DNA from: an uncultured Allomuricauda sp.
Lineage (GTDB): Bacteria; Bacteroidota; Bacteroidia; Flavobacteriales; Flavobacteriaceae
Direction of reading: 5' to 3'
NCBI RefSeq assembly: GCF_947258355.1
Contig: NZ_CAMYIC010000055.1
Coordinates: forward strand, 1 to 64,000
DNA: 64,000 bases
Shown here in pieces: positions 32,908 to 42,165 of this stretch. Both the position numbers and the translations under genes were made by a program. The notes under the pieces were generated by a model, which did not search any database, was not told where the DNA came from, and saw only the letters and a program-made list of their open reading frames with translations. How positions within the stretch are numbered: position 1 is the first letter of the stretch; each line of letters begins with the position of its first letter.

Positions 32908-34160
32908 TTTAATGTACTTTGGTCATTGTTGATGATTCCGTAAACTTTTCCTTTTAAGGTTGTACCTAGGTACATGCTATTTTTTGAGGTTGAAAGGATG
33001 TCTTTCGTATCAAAAGTATACTCTCCATTGGGATTGAACAGGGTAAGACAAGCTTTGCTGCCTTCTTCCAGTTTGGAAGCGTCGATTTGAAATCGGTCTC
33101 GTCCTTTTGTCAATATTCTAATGGTTTCATCCAGTTCAAAAATGGTATTCAAGCTGCCAAAGGCGGACTCCAGCCCAAGGCTGCCACTTTTTGCATTATC
33201 GAACTCCACGCGCTTATGCTCAATATCCATGGGAATGTGGTCGGAGGTCACAAAATCTATGGTTCCGTTTTTCACTCCTTTTATAAGGGCCTTACAGTCT
33301 GCTTTTGTTCTTAGGGGAGGGGATACTTTAAAGTGGGTATCAAAACCTACCAAAGTCTCATCCGAATAGAAGAGATTGTGAACTGCAACACTACAGGTCA
33401 CATCCAACCCTTTTTTCTTGGCTTCGGCAATCAGTTTCACCGAGCCTGCAGAAGAAATGGTAGGAATATGAAGCTTTCCACCTGTATATTCCAACACGAA
33501 CAAATCCCTTGTAATCTGAAGTTCTTCAGCCAAAGCTGGTATTCCTTTAAGTCCCAGTTTTGTGGATACTTCGCCTTCATGCACCACACCTTTCCCTTTA
33601 ATGTCGCCATCCTGTGGAAAGGAATATACCAACCCATCAAAATTTTGGGCATACAGTAATGCTATTTTAAGCAGATTGGGATTGGAAATCTGTTTTTTGA
33701 AATCATAAAAGGCAACTGCACCAGCATTTTTCATATCAAAAAGTTCTGCCAGGGCATTTCCTTCAGAATTTCTGGTCAAACTACCTAAGGGATAAACCCT
33801 AGTGGCCTTTCCTTGTCCACGTTCCTTTAAAAACACTACGTCGGAACTGGTATCTGGTACCGGATTTGTATTGGGGTTGAGCACAATATCGGTAAAACCG
33901 CTTTTGCCCGCCGTAAAAAGTCCATTGCCTATGGTCTCGCGTTCCTCAAATCCTGGTTCGCCAAAACTTACACCACTATCGAACCATCCCAAAGAAACGT
34001 GCAGGTTGTCTTTTTCCACGACCTTAATATTGCCGGTAGCTTTCACAGAGGCGCCTATCTTTTCGATTATCCCTTTTTTGATAAGGATATCACGCTTTTT
34101 CAAGTGAAGTTCCTTGTTCTCCGGGCATACAATTTTTGCAGACTTCAGCAGAATGTTCAT
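32904..34160 (-). CDS. Dihydroorotase-like protein lacking the HxH metal motif
   Basis: A 418-residue amidohydrolase-superfamily protein of the class I dihydroorotase type. Canonical dihydroorotase has DxHxHxREPG; here the matching residues are D61, G63, S65, G67 and E68-P69-G70, so both histidines are replaced. The normally carboxylated lysine region is VHEGEVSTKLGLKGIPALAEE in shape, without a clear lysine ligand, and the TDHAPH motif reads TSDHIPMD. It is therefore probably not a zinc hydrolase, but a structural or regulatory paralogue, as known for pseudo-dihydroorotases that accompany aspartate transcarbamoylase. It overlaps both neighbours by four bases in the operon. Confidence 0.85.
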   Translation of the reverse strand: MNILLKSAKIVCPENKELHLKKRDILIKKGIIEKIGASVKATGNIKVVEKDNLHVSLGWFDSGVSFGEPGFEERETIGNGLFTAGKSGFTDIVLNPNTNPVPDTSSDVVFLKERGQGKATRVYPLGSLTRNSEGNALAELFDMKNAGAVAFYDFKKQISNPNLLKIALLYAQNFDGLVYSFPQDGDIKGKGVVHEGEVSTKLGLKGIPALAEELQITRDLFVLEYTGGKLHIPTISSAGSVKLIAEAKKKGLDVTCSVAVHNLFYSDETLVGFDTHFKVSPPLRTKADCKALIKGVKNGTIDFVTSDHIPMDIEHKRVEFDNAKSGSLGLESAFGSLNTIFELDETIRILTKGRDRFQIDASKLEEGSKACLTLFNPNGEYTFDTKDILSTSKNSMYLGTTLKGKVYGIINNDQSTLK

Positions 34161-36079
34161 GTAACGAATTTTTGAATGAGTACCTCAATAAGCGCCAGAA
34201 GCAACGCTAAAATAACAAACCATTTCCAATATGCTGTAATGTTGTTCTCCGCTTCCAGGAATTCGAACAGTACTGGAATCGAATCCATGGTGTTTACATT
34301 ATCCAATGTTCCTAAATCCAGATATTTAAGTTGGCTTTCCGTTCTTGGATAATTGAAACTTATGTTTTGAATTGTTCGATCGTCCCTCAGAATTGAATAA
34401 ATGCCGTCTTCGGTCGGGCTTTGGTCAAAAGTGAGACGGACCCTACTTGGAAAAGTCTGCTGAAGTGGAATAAACCGATACTCTGCTTTGGATACTTCCA
34501 AAATATCATCATTTCCGATTTCTGCAGGTATGTCTACAGAAGTTACTTTACCAAGTGTTTGATAGGGTTTGGGCACCTGTAAACTCGACTGTGCCATATT
34601 ATAAAAAGTAGGTACAATCAATGGTGAATTGATAAAATTGGAATTTTCCAATGTCAAGGGAACCGTAAACACATACAATCCATCATCGCCCACCAAAAAG
34701 GAATCACCACCATCCATGGACAACGCTTTAGGAAGACCGGTGCGTATGCCAAAATATTCTTTTACTGATGGATATTGAAAATTGCTTACTTCCTCTTCAA
34801 AAACATTACGGTATAACGGATGATCAAAGGTGATGGTGGTCACTTGTTGATCGGAAACCACTTTTTCTGAAAATTGAGTGGCAGAAAAGCCAGATAATAA
34901 GCTATTGTAAGATGATATATCGCTATCCTTTGCTGGAACCACAATCAAAGTACTACCCTCTGATTTAAATGTTCTGAGGATATTTTGAAGACTACTTGGA
35001 ATTACCTTTAAGTTATCCAAAACCACAACATTTTGGTCATCTAAATTGCTGTAATCCAGTTGACTCAAGGCATATTTTCGAAAATCGAATTCATCACCTC
35101 GAAATAAGCGGTTTAAATAATCACTATCCGAATCACTTATGGCCAAAACCTTTATCTTTTGTTTGGTATTGATGTTGAAGTAAAATCGATTGTCATATCC
35201 CAAGGCATTATCGATGATACTCAATCGTCCATTCAACGCTTCGTTTACGGAAATGGTAAATTCGACCTCTGCATCCCTGTTTGATTTAAACTTAGCGGCT
35301 GTTTTAGCAATCAACTCATTTGCATTATAAAGAGATATGGGCAAGGGCTCATCCTGATTTCCACCAGATAGGAACACATGAAGTGTGGCTTGTTCATTTA
35401 ATACATCATCCACAAAAACAGAATCTATGGACACATTTTGAAGTTCCTTTGGTTGCATGGGAACAAAATGAGTGGTGAAACTGGAATCCAAACTCTTATT
35501 CCCATCCGATATTCTTTCTTGAAAGTCGGAAATCAAAATCAGGTTTTTTACACTGCCGGTATTTTGGGAAAATAAGCTATTGGCTTTTAAGCCAATTTCA
35601 TTCAAGCTCAATTGCCTATAGGAATAGGGAAGGGAAAGCAATAAATTTTGAATATCCGCTATTCGAACATTGCTGAATGTTTTTTCGTTGGTAAACAGAC
35701 TGAATTCGGATTCCCCATCAATGTTCTTGATTAAATCCTGTGTCGCTTTTTCCAAAAGTGAAATGCCATTGCTTTTGGCCTGCATGCTAAACGAATCGTC
35801 CAAATATACCACAGTCTCCTTTTCCTGAAGAGCAGTGCTAGCTGAAATAAAGGGTTGCGCAAAAGCCATGATAAGGGCGGCCAGCAACAATAAACGTGTC
35901 AACAATAGCAACCATTTTTTAAGGGTATTACTTTTTCTGGATTCAGAAACCACTTTTTGTAGCATTGCCACATTGGTAAATGGGGTTTTTGTAAAACGTC
36001 TTAATTGGAATAAATGAATTAGAATGGGTATGACTAGAAGAAAAAGTGCCCAAAGAATTTCTGGATGTTTAAACTGCAT
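34157..36079 (-). CDS. BatA/VWA-type membrane protein
   Basis: A 640-residue protein that begins with the conserved N-terminal BatA domain: MQFKHPEILWALFLLVIPIL, then HLFQLRRF and TPFTNVAML, giving a first transmembrane segment, and a second at about 55-75. A von Willebrand A-like domain follows with VVYLDDSFSMQA, a DxSxS metal site. The remaining part is periplasmic, and a last helix lies near the C terminus (WKWFVILALLLALIEVL). I start at ATG 36077-36079, ten codons inside the longest frame, because the family begins here. Related to Bat aerotolerance proteins. It heads a four-gene operon with the dihydroorotase-like gene; the functional link is unknown. Confidence 0.85.
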   Translation of the reverse strand: MQFKHPEILWALFLLVIPILIHLFQLRRFTKTPFTNVAMLQKVVSESRKSNTLKKWLLLLTRLLLLAALIMAFAQPFISASTALQEKETVVYLDDSFSMQAKSNGISLLEKATQDLIKNIDGESEFSLFTNEKTFSNVRIADIQNLLLSLPYSYRQLSLNEIGLKANSLFSQNTGSVKNLILISDFQERISDGNKSLDSSFTTHFVPMQPKELQNVSIDSVFVDDVLNEQATLHVFLSGGNQDEPLPISLYNANELIAKTAAKFKSNRDAEVEFTISVNEALNGRLSIIDNALGYDNRFYFNINTKQKIKVLAISDSDSDYLNRLFRGDEFDFRKYALSQLDYSNLDDQNVVVLDNLKVIPSSLQNILRTFKSEGSTLIVVPAKDSDISSYNSLLSGFSATQFSEKVVSDQQVTTITFDHPLYRNVFEEEVSNFQYPSVKEYFGIRTGLPKALSMDGGDSFLVGDDGLYVFTVPLTLENSNFINSPLIVPTFYNMAQSSLQVPKPYQTLGKVTSVDIPAEIGNDDILEVSKAEYRFIPLQQTFPSRVRLTFDQSPTEDGIYSILRDDRTIQNISFNYPRTESQLKYLDLGTLDNVNTMDSIPVLFEFLEAENNITAYWKWFVILALLLALIEVLIQKFVT

Positions 36080-36167
36080 TCCCAACATTGCTTGGTCAAA
36101 GATAGGCATTATAACATTCTGATTTTAATCTTCGCTAATCAATGCCCGATTAAGAATTAAAAATTAA

Positions 36168-36196
36168 CTGTCATTTCGAGCGCAGTCGAGAAATCT
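36168..36196. repeat. REP-like palindromic element
   Basis: CTGTCATTTCGAGCGCAGTC followed by GAGAAATCT forms a short imperfect palindrome (ATTTCGA against TCGAGAAAT). Elements with this sequence recur in intergenic regions of many flavobacterial genomes, as I recall. Only one copy was noticed in this window, between the BatA and glycosyltransferase genes. Confidence 0.45.
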
Positions 36197-36215
36197 ATTT
36201 TAAAGAAGGGTTGAA

Positions 36216-37223
36216 TCAACAAAAAAAGAAGTAATCCTGCATTGAGGATTGGCCCATTTCAGAAAAATAGCTTCGGATTTCTTTTTGTGCATCATCATTG
36301 GCCACGGTAATGATGCTCTGAGGATTTTTCAATTCTTGTAATGACTCAAAATGAACCAGTTCCTTACCGTAGATTTTTTTGCCGATTTTTTTTGGATTGT
36401 CGCATAACCAAACAAAATCCAAACCTTGTTTTTTTAATTCTTTCGCAATCTTTTTTCCTTTAAATCCAGCACCCCAAACTACCAATGGTCGGTTATTATC
36501 ATGATTTAACTTTAAAAAATAATGCAGCTTGATGTCCAAAAAATAATTTTGGGCATAGTGCTCATGGGTTCGTGAGGTACGGGTATCATAGTCACGCCAA
36601 AGGTGCAGCACTTGGTTGCAAGGAATAATTTTAAAACCGTATTCGTAAAACCGAAAGGTGAGGTCGTAATCTTCAGGGTAGCGTTGGGGTTCAAAACCCT
36701 TGCATTTTTCGAAATCTTCACGGTGGATCATCCAACATGGTGAGGGAATAACGCACTCTTTGTAAATCTCATCAAAATTGTTTCCTTCCGATGTCAATAG
36801 ATTCAGCCATTGTTCGTACCGTTCATAGCCATTACTGATGCCTCGGCCTGAAAAATATTTCACTTGTCCCACAGCAACATGATCTAGACCATTCTTTTTT
36901 AAAGAATCCACCATAACTTGCAATCGATTAGGTTTCATGATGTCATCAGAATCCATCCGTGTTACAAATTGACCATGACTCTCGGCGTAGCCGGTTTGAA
37001 GTGCGGGAATGATTCCATCTCCCTTGTTTTGAAATACCTTGATGCGCTCATCTGTATTGGAGTAGGAGGTGAGTAGTTCAAAGCTTTCATCGATGGAATG
37101 ATCATTAACGGCCAAAACTTCCCAATCGGTATATGTTTGATCCACAATGGAATCTAAACATTCGGGGAGGTAATGTGCGGTGTTTTTAAAGGGAATAATG
37201 ATACTGACCTTGCCATTTTGCAT
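36216..37223 (-). CDS. Family 2 glycosyltransferase
   Basis: A 335-residue cytosolic GT-A enzyme. The N terminus VSIIIPFKNTAHYLPECLDS, then DWEVLAVNDHSIDES and the metal-binding TRMDSDDIMKPNRL (about residues 90-103) are hallmarks of GT2. HREDFEKCKGFEPQRYPEDYDL later carries the likely catalytic acidic residues. The last 90 residues form an extra domain with RPLVVWGAGFKGKKIAKELK, a nucleotide-binding-like GxGxxG pattern, seen in some flavobacterial GT2 proteins. Donor and acceptor unknown. Single gene. Confidence 0.9.
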   Translation of the reverse strand: MQNGKVSIIIPFKNTAHYLPECLDSIVDQTYTDWEVLAVNDHSIDESFELLTSYSNTDERIKVFQNKGDGIIPALQTGYAESHGQFVTRMDSDDIMKPNRLQVMVDSLKKNGLDHVAVGQVKYFSGRGISNGYERYEQWLNLLTSEGNNFDEIYKECVIPSPCWMIHREDFEKCKGFEPQRYPEDYDLTFRFYEYGFKIIPCNQVLHLWRDYDTRTSRTHEHYAQNYFLDIKLHYFLKLNHDNNRPLVVWGAGFKGKKIAKELKKQGLDFVWLCDNPKKIGKKIYGKELVHFESLQELKNPQSIITVANDDAQKEIRSYFSEMGQSSMQDYFFFC

Positions 37224-37254
37224 GCTGCAATGTAACTAAATCTTGACTATCAAC

Positions 37255-37650
37255 TTAACTGAAGGGAAGCAGGTCGGGTTCCAAATATGCTGTTTTTGCT
37301 TTTGGATCGGCAAGTGCGTTTTTCCTATAATGCTGGGAAAGTAATTCTTTGAATGAGGTAATCAGTCTTGGATGTTCGGCCACAAACCCGTCAAATGTGG
37401 TTGCTTTTGATTTTTGCCTAAAATGATGCACCACTTTTACGGCAGCTATTGTCAACGTAGTGTGAAATTTAGTGCCATCGCCATGAAGTTGGTCAAAATT
37501 TTTGATGGCCACACATGTTTTGGAAATAGCAGTTTCCTCATCAAACCTATCAAGATAAACCCAAGCCAATTTTATATGGGCTTTGTGGTTAAATTGTTCT
37601 GGTGGGAATTTCCCTGTTTCAAAAGCATGTATAAAATCAACATCGTTCAT
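37255..37650 (-). CDS. Conserved hypothetical protein (131 aa)
   Basis: A 131-residue soluble protein, mostly alpha-helical by appearance, with FNHKAHIKLAWVYLDRF and HGDGTKFHTTLTIA as the conserved stretches. Several His residues (in FNHKAHI, LHGDGTKFH and VVHHF) could bind a metal. I start at ATG 37648-37650, two bases from the stop of the SGNH hydrolase gene, so the two are coupled. I have seen this protein type as hypothetical in many phyla; no function is known to me. Confidence 0.78.
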   Translation of the reverse strand: MNDVDFIHAFETGKFPPEQFNHKAHIKLAWVYLDRFDEETAISKTCVAIKNFDQLHGDGTKFHTTLTIAAVKVVHHFRQKSKATTFDGFVAEHPRLITSFKELLSQHYRKNALADPKAKTAYLEPDLLPFS

Positions 37651-37651
37651 T

Positions 37652-38347
37652 TTATTGATATTTGAGCACTTTATCAATAGCTGTCTTTACCATTTTCTCC
37701 ATGATGTCATACCCTGCTTTTGTCACATGTACTTCGTCTGTGGTCAATTCAGACGGTAGTCCGTTTCTATCATCGGCCATCTCAGAGAAGTAGTCCAAAT
37801 ACATGGCCCCCTCGTTTTCTGCCATTTCTTTGAGCATGTTGTTCAACTTTGGAATTTTGATGTTTGGTTCCAAACCAGGACGCCAAGGATAATCGTACGC
37901 TGGAAGCACGGAACACACAATCGGTTTTATGCCGTTTGCTTTTGCCAATTCTACCATGGATAAAATGTTATCATGGATTTGCTCCAGCGTCATGGGACCG
38001 GTATTGCCTGCAATATCGTTGGTTCCGGCCAAAATCACCACAGCCTTAGGGTTCAAATCAATCACATCTTGACGAAAACGCAACAACATTTGTGGTGTTG
38101 TCTGTCCACCGATACCGCGGTTTACATACGGATTTTCGGCGAAAAATTCTGGATGAGCGCCTATCCACATTTCGGTAATGGAATTGCCCATGAACACCAC
38201 CCGATTTTCGTTTTCCGCGGGAGCGGGAAGTTCTGTATTCGCATTTTTATACTTTTCCAAATTGGGCCAATCTTGGGCATTGATTTTTGAGGTACTCGAT
38301 AATCCTAGAAACGATAGCATGATCCAGAGTATGGTTTGTTTTTTCAC
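37652..38347 (-). CDS. Secreted SGNH/GDSL-family hydrolase
   Basis: A 231-residue exported esterase-type protein. It starts with GTG (38345-38347), which gives a proper signal peptide ending near KINAQ. SGNH blocks are all visible: block I FMGNSITEMW with the nucleophile Ser, block II Gly in RGIGGQTTPQM, block III LAGTNDIAGN with the Asn, and block V DEVHVTKAGYD with the catalytic Asp and His. Such enzymes deacetylate or cleave esters on polysaccharides or lipids. It precedes the 131-residue protein gene. Confidence 0.92.
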   Translation of the reverse strand: MKKQTILWIMLSFLGLSSTSKINAQDWPNLEKYKNANTELPAPAENENRVVFMGNSITEMWIGAHPEFFAENPYVNRGIGGQTTPQMLLRFRQDVIDLNPKAVVILAGTNDIAGNTGPMTLEQIHDNILSMVELAKANGIKPIVCSVLPAYDYPWRPGLEPNIKIPKLNNMLKEMAENEGAMYLDYFSEMADDRNGLPSELTTDEVHVTKAGYDIMEKMVKTAIDKVLKYQ

Positions 38348-38379
38348 TTTCAGTGGTTTTTGTTAAAAATAGAAAATTA

Positions 38380-38640
38380 TCATAGTACAAAAAGCAAGTA
38401 AACTATAAAAAAGAATAGAATGGCGGCTATTACAGCATAAAACATCTGTCTCTTTTCCTTTTCTTTCTGGATGAACATCTTTTTACGAATACGAGCTATA
38501 TCGTGTAGAGTGGACTTTTTAAAATGTAATTTTGAGTTGACTTTCTTACCGTAGACCTCATCTTTGGACCTTGGCACTCTTTTTTTTAAGAGCCCTCGAT
38601 TAAACTTATCTGCTATTTTTCCGTGAAAACCAAATCCCAT
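38380..38640 (-). CDS. Small C-terminally anchored membrane protein
   Basis: An 86-residue protein with a strongly basic N-terminal part (Lys/Arg-rich, residues 1-60) and one transmembrane helix at the C terminus (about 64-85, FYAVIAAILFFFIVYLLFVL). The ATG at 38638-38640 is used; the frame also has a TTG three codons upstream. It lies 32 bases before the SGNH hydrolase gene. The basic region may contact RNA, ribosomes or DNA, but no family was recognised. Confidence 0.65.
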   Translation of the reverse strand: MGFGFHGKIADKFNRGLLKKRVPRSKDEVYGKKVNSKLHFKKSTLHDIARIRKKMFIQKEKEKRQMFYAVIAAILFFFIVYLLFVL

Positions 38641-38683
38641 TTCATACAATAAGTGTGTAAAGTTTAAATTTTGTTACAAATAA

Positions 38684-38709
38684 AAAAGGCAGGTGTCCAC
38701 CTGCCTTTT
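38684..38709 (-). terminator. Terminator of the S10 peptidase gene
   Basis: Stem AAAAGGCAGGTG (38684-38695) with CACCTGCCTTTT (38698-38709); the real loop is probably GTCC-like with an 11 bp stem. The A-rich left side gives a T run on the minus strand, directly after the S10 peptidase stop at 38732. Confidence 0.85.
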
Positions 38710-38731
38710 ATAAAATTATTGTGAATATTCT

Positions 38732-40216
38732 TTAATATTTCGCGCTCTTCCCGTTAGCTTGGGTTCTTAAAATAAACGCTCTAATATCTTCGTTGGCTGT
38801 TTTTAAGTCTTCCTTTCTTAAATACATCATATGTCCGGAACGATAGCCTTTCCAATCGAACCTATCTTTCATTTTACCACTTGGATCTACTTGGGACATG
38901 GTATACTTGGCAGCAAAATAGGTGCAGGCACCATCATAATATCCTGATTGAATCAAAACGTTCAAGTATGGATTCTGCGCCATGGCCTGACGCAAATCAT
39001 CACGTACGCTATCATTACTGTCATCCCAAGGACGAACCGGACCGAACATATTATACTTAATGTCAGTTTTAAAATTCAATTCCTCCTGCAGATAATAGTT
39101 GATTGCTGGAGTAAAGCTGTGCAACCAAGAGGTCAGTTCAGGAGAATAATCTGGTCGAGTACCGGCCAATGTTTTATCAATTCCCAAATAGCGGCTATCC
39201 AAACGTCCGATGGTGTATCCTCCGTTTCTTCTCATCAAAGCTTTCCAGAAAAATTGTGTTGGTACATCCAAGTTGTGATCTAGTATGTCCTGAACGTCCA
39301 ATCCGGAATAACGGGCCATTTTATCAGCAATGGCCTTACGCTCGGAATCCGCTATAAATCCACCTTTGGCAATGGCCGGCAATAATTCGTTGATGGTAAA
39401 TTCTTCCACCTCCGGCAAAACCTCCAATAGATCTTTGCTTTGCAAATCGGCAGGCAATGCTTTATGATGCCATGCCGTGGCCGCAAAATATGGCATGTTC
39501 AATGCACTGGAAACAGGGTCGTTGTCGCGGAATACCTTATAATCTGCAGGTGAAACCATGATCACACCGTTCAAATACATCCATTGTTGATTTTGTAAAG
39601 CCAAGGAAAGTCCCATAACACGGGTACCGCCGTAGCTTTCACCAACAATGTATTTTGGAGACCTCCAACGGTTGTTCCTGGAAACAAAAGTATTCAACCA
39701 TTCGGCCAAATATTTGGTATCCGCATTGATTCCGAAGAATTTTTTACGATCAACTTCTTTTCCGGTTTCTGGAATAGTACGTGAATAACCTGTATTTACC
39801 GGGTTTACATAAACAATATCGGTTACGTCCAAAACAGAATAAGGATTTTCCTTAACGCCATATGGCTGAACAGGATACCCCTCATCATCAATTTTAAGGA
39901 TACGGGGACCTGTATAGGCCAAGTGCATCCAAACGGAACCGGAACCCGGTCCTCCGTTAAAGGAAATCAAAAGAGGTCTTGTTGCCCTGTCCCTTACATC
40001 ATTTTTGGTGTAGTACGTGTAGTGAAGGGCTGCAATGGGCTCACCCATTTCGTCCCAAACAGGCTGCGTACCCGTCGTGGCTGTGTAATTAATACGAGAG
40101 CCATTGATGGTCACAGAATGCTGTGTGGTTACCGTGGTGTCAACAGGGATTTTTCTTTCTTGAGCAAAGGTGAACGACGCACAGAACGCCATACCTAATA
40201 GTAAGAGTTTTTTCAT
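38732..40216 (-). CDS. S10-family serine carboxypeptidase
   Basis: A 494-residue exported peptidase. ATG 40214-40216 gives a signal peptide (KKLLLLGMAFCASFTFAQ); the longest frame starts nine codons earlier without reason. Catalytic features: FNGGPGSGSVWMHL (substrate/oxyanion region, about 86-99), nucleophile S194 in VGESYGGTR, a late Asp near QSGYYDGAC and the His in RSGHMMYLRK near the C terminus. S10 enzymes remove C-terminal residues, often at low pH. It is probably periplasmic or secreted and helps peptide use. Single gene with its own terminator. Confidence 0.93.
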   Translation of the reverse strand: MKKLLLLGMAFCASFTFAQERKIPVDTTVTTQHSVTINGSRINYTATTGTQPVWDEMGEPIAALHYTYYTKNDVRDRATRPLLISFNGGPGSGSVWMHLAYTGPRILKIDDEGYPVQPYGVKENPYSVLDVTDIVYVNPVNTGYSRTIPETGKEVDRKKFFGINADTKYLAEWLNTFVSRNNRWRSPKYIVGESYGGTRVMGLSLALQNQQWMYLNGVIMVSPADYKVFRDNDPVSSALNMPYFAATAWHHKALPADLQSKDLLEVLPEVEEFTINELLPAIAKGGFIADSERKAIADKMARYSGLDVQDILDHNLDVPTQFFWKALMRRNGGYTIGRLDSRYLGIDKTLAGTRPDYSPELTSWLHSFTPAINYYLQEELNFKTDIKYNMFGPVRPWDDSNDSVRDDLRQAMAQNPYLNVLIQSGYYDGACTYFAAKYTMSQVDPSGKMKDRFDWKGYRSGHMMYLRKEDLKTANEDIRAFILRTQANGKSAKY

Positions 40217-40346
40217 TTTATATGGTTGAATTAGTCTAGCCATAAAAATAGGGAATTTGAAAGTTCTTACCTTGTTAAAAGAATTCTAAATGCTCTAATT
40301 AAGCTATTATTCTTAATTTTAAAGGACACTCGCTAAATCAACATGT

Positions 40347-41486
40347 ATGAAAACCATCACCCGAAGAAATTTTAATAGTCTCACTGCAAAAGGTATCGGA
40401 GGAGCCGCTTTATTAACATCGGCACCGTTTGCTTGTGCAATGGGCGCCAATCAGGACAAGAAGAGATTGGGCATTGCATTAGTAGGACTAGGGAGTTATA
40501 GCACGTATCAGTTGGCACCAGCTTTGCAGGACACCCAACATTGCTATCTGGCTGGAATTGTAACTGGTACGCCTGAAAAGGAGAAGGTTTGGGCGGATAA
40601 GTACGGTATTCCACAAAAGAATATTTACAATTATCAAAATTTTGATGATATCGCCAACAACGAGGATATTGATGTAATTTACGTAGTGCTTCCCAATAGC
40701 ATGCATGCTGAATTCAGTATCCGAGCAGCAGAAGCTGGCAAACACGTGATTTGTGAAAAACCAATGGGGATAAGTGTGGCTGAGTGCGATGCTATAATAG
40801 ATGCCTGCGATAAAGCTGGTGTGAAATTGGGAATGGGCTATCGCCTTCATTCCGAACCTTACACACAACAGGTCAAGGAGTTTGTCCGGGAAAAGACTTT
40901 TGGGGACATTTTGTTTGTTTCGGCAGATGCAGCGTATCGTTCCGCAGGTAATCCAGACCAATGGCGTTTGAACAAGACACTTTCCGGTGGTGGTGCTTTG
41001 ATGAACATGGGAGTGTACGCAGTACAAAGTACCATTTATGGTACTGGCGAAAACCCGATTTCTGTTGCGGCACAAGAATTTAGTACCCGACCTGAGTATT
41101 TTAAGGACACCGACGAGACCATTACCGCCCAATTTGAATTTCCGAGCGGTGCTGTGGGAAATATTACTACTTCACATAATTTCAACGCCAATGCGATGTA
41201 TGCTTCGGGAACCTCGGGATGGTTTCGGTTACAGCCAGCAAATAATTATGGACCGTTGAGTGGAGTGACCTCCAATGGGGATGAAATCAAATTTCCACAC
41301 GAGAGTCAGCAGAAATTACAAATGGATGATTTTGCACGACATGTTTTGTTTGATGAGCCGAACAAAGCACCGGGCGAAATGGGTAAACGTGATATGATGA
41401 TCGTGGAGGCCATTTACAAATCCATTGCCAATGGGGGAGAGACCATAGCACTGGATTTTGAGCCTGGTTATGGGTTTGGGGGGTGA
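40347..41486 (+). CDS. Gfo/Idh/MocA-family oxidoreductase with Tat-like signal
   Basis: A 379-residue NAD(P)-dependent sugar oxidoreductase-like protein. The N terminus TITRRNFNSLTAKGIGGAAL has the twin arginine and hydrophobic stretch of a Tat signal, suggesting export in folded form with its cofactor. The Rossmann motif GIALVGLGSYSTYQL (about 42-56) and the EKP motif in HVICEKPMGISVAEC are clear, and DQWRLNKTLSGGGALMNMG holds the substrate-side residues. It resembles periplasmic glucose-fructose oxidoreductase-like enzymes. The stop is 13 bases from the convergent transglutaminase-like gene. Substrate unknown. Confidence 0.92.
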   Translation: MKTITRRNFNSLTAKGIGGAALLTSAPFACAMGANQDKKRLGIALVGLGSYSTYQLAPALQDTQHCYLAGIVTGTPEKEKVWADKYGIPQKNIYNYQNFDDIANNEDIDVIYVVLPNSMHAEFSIRAAEAGKHVICEKPMGISVAECDAIIDACDKAGVKLGMGYRLHSEPYTQQVKEFVREKTFGDILFVSADAAYRSAGNPDQWRLNKTLSGGGALMNMGVYAVQSTIYGTGENPISVAAQEFSTRPEYFKDTDETITAQFEFPSGAVGNITTSHNFNANAMYASGTSGWFRLQPANNYGPLSGVTSNGDEIKFPHESQQKLQMDDFARHVLFDEPNKAPGEMGKRDMMIVEAIYKSIANGGETIALDFEPGYGFGG

Positions 41487-41499
41487 TTCGGTTTATTTT

Positions 41500-42135
41500 C
41501 TATAGCTTGAATTCAGTAATATCTTCTGCTGTATCAAAAATATGGGGGTAATGTTCCTTGATATTCTTTTTCATGAAATCCAATGGAACGTCCTCAAAAT
41601 GCCCATAGTCCTCTATGTATTCCATAAATCGAGTTCCGGCACTATTATAAGCCTGCAAGAAAGAGTTATGTTCTCCGTCGAACTCCAAAGGTTCCACATT
41701 TAATTTCTCACATAAACTTTTATTGAACGCAGGCGACATTTTTAGCCATTTATTATTGAGGTGGACATTTACCATTCCATGAGGAGTAAGTTCGTTGGAA
41801 CCAAACTTTTCCGTTAACCTTTCCACGGCAATGTGGTTTTTAACTTTCCCTAAATGAAGCCTTGCGGGTATACCCATTCCTCTTAGTCCGGCAATCAGCA
41901 AAATCGATTTCTCCACGCAATTACCGGTGCTTTTCCGCACAATGTTGCTGGCTCTATAATTTTCTTTAGCAATACTGATATGGTATGGGTCATATTTCCA
42001 TTCATCCCTAACTTTGGTATACAGCCCGATGGTTTTCTCTTTACCGGTCAATTCAGGTGCCATGAATTCCGTGATCAATTCTTGAATGGAATGGTGTTCA
42101 AAATCAAAAAAATAAGAAGGCTCCAAGTATTTCAT
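41500..42135 (-). CDS. Transglutaminase-like domain protein
   Basis: A 211-residue cytosolic protein. The Cys-His-Asp core of the transglutaminase-like fold is visible: STGNCVEKSILLIAGLRGMGIPAR with the catalytic Cys near residue 71, the His in LTPHGMVNVHLNNKW and an Asp some way after it. Such bacterial proteins act as peptidases or amidases; the substrate is unknown. It follows the TIGR02757 gene with a 30-base gap on the same strand. Confidence 0.88.
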   Translation of the reverse strand: MKYLEPSYFFDFEHHSIQELITEFMAPELTGKEKTIGLYTKVRDEWKYDPYHISIAKENYRASNIVRKSTGNCVEKSILLIAGLRGMGIPARLHLGKVKNHIAVERLTEKFGSNELTPHGMVNVHLNNKWLKMSPAFNKSLCEKLNVEPLEFDGEHNSFLQAYNSAGTRFMEYIEDYGHFEDVPLDFMKKNIKEHYPHIFDTAEDITEFKL

Positions 42136-42165
42136 ATCATGAATTAATTGTGGTAATTAAATTAC

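Noticed and set aside
40488..41132. 214-codon minus-strand frame opposite the oxidoreductase gene
   Set aside because: Antisense shadow of the Gfo/Idh/MocA gene; its composition (many Cys, His and Tyr) is not protein-like.
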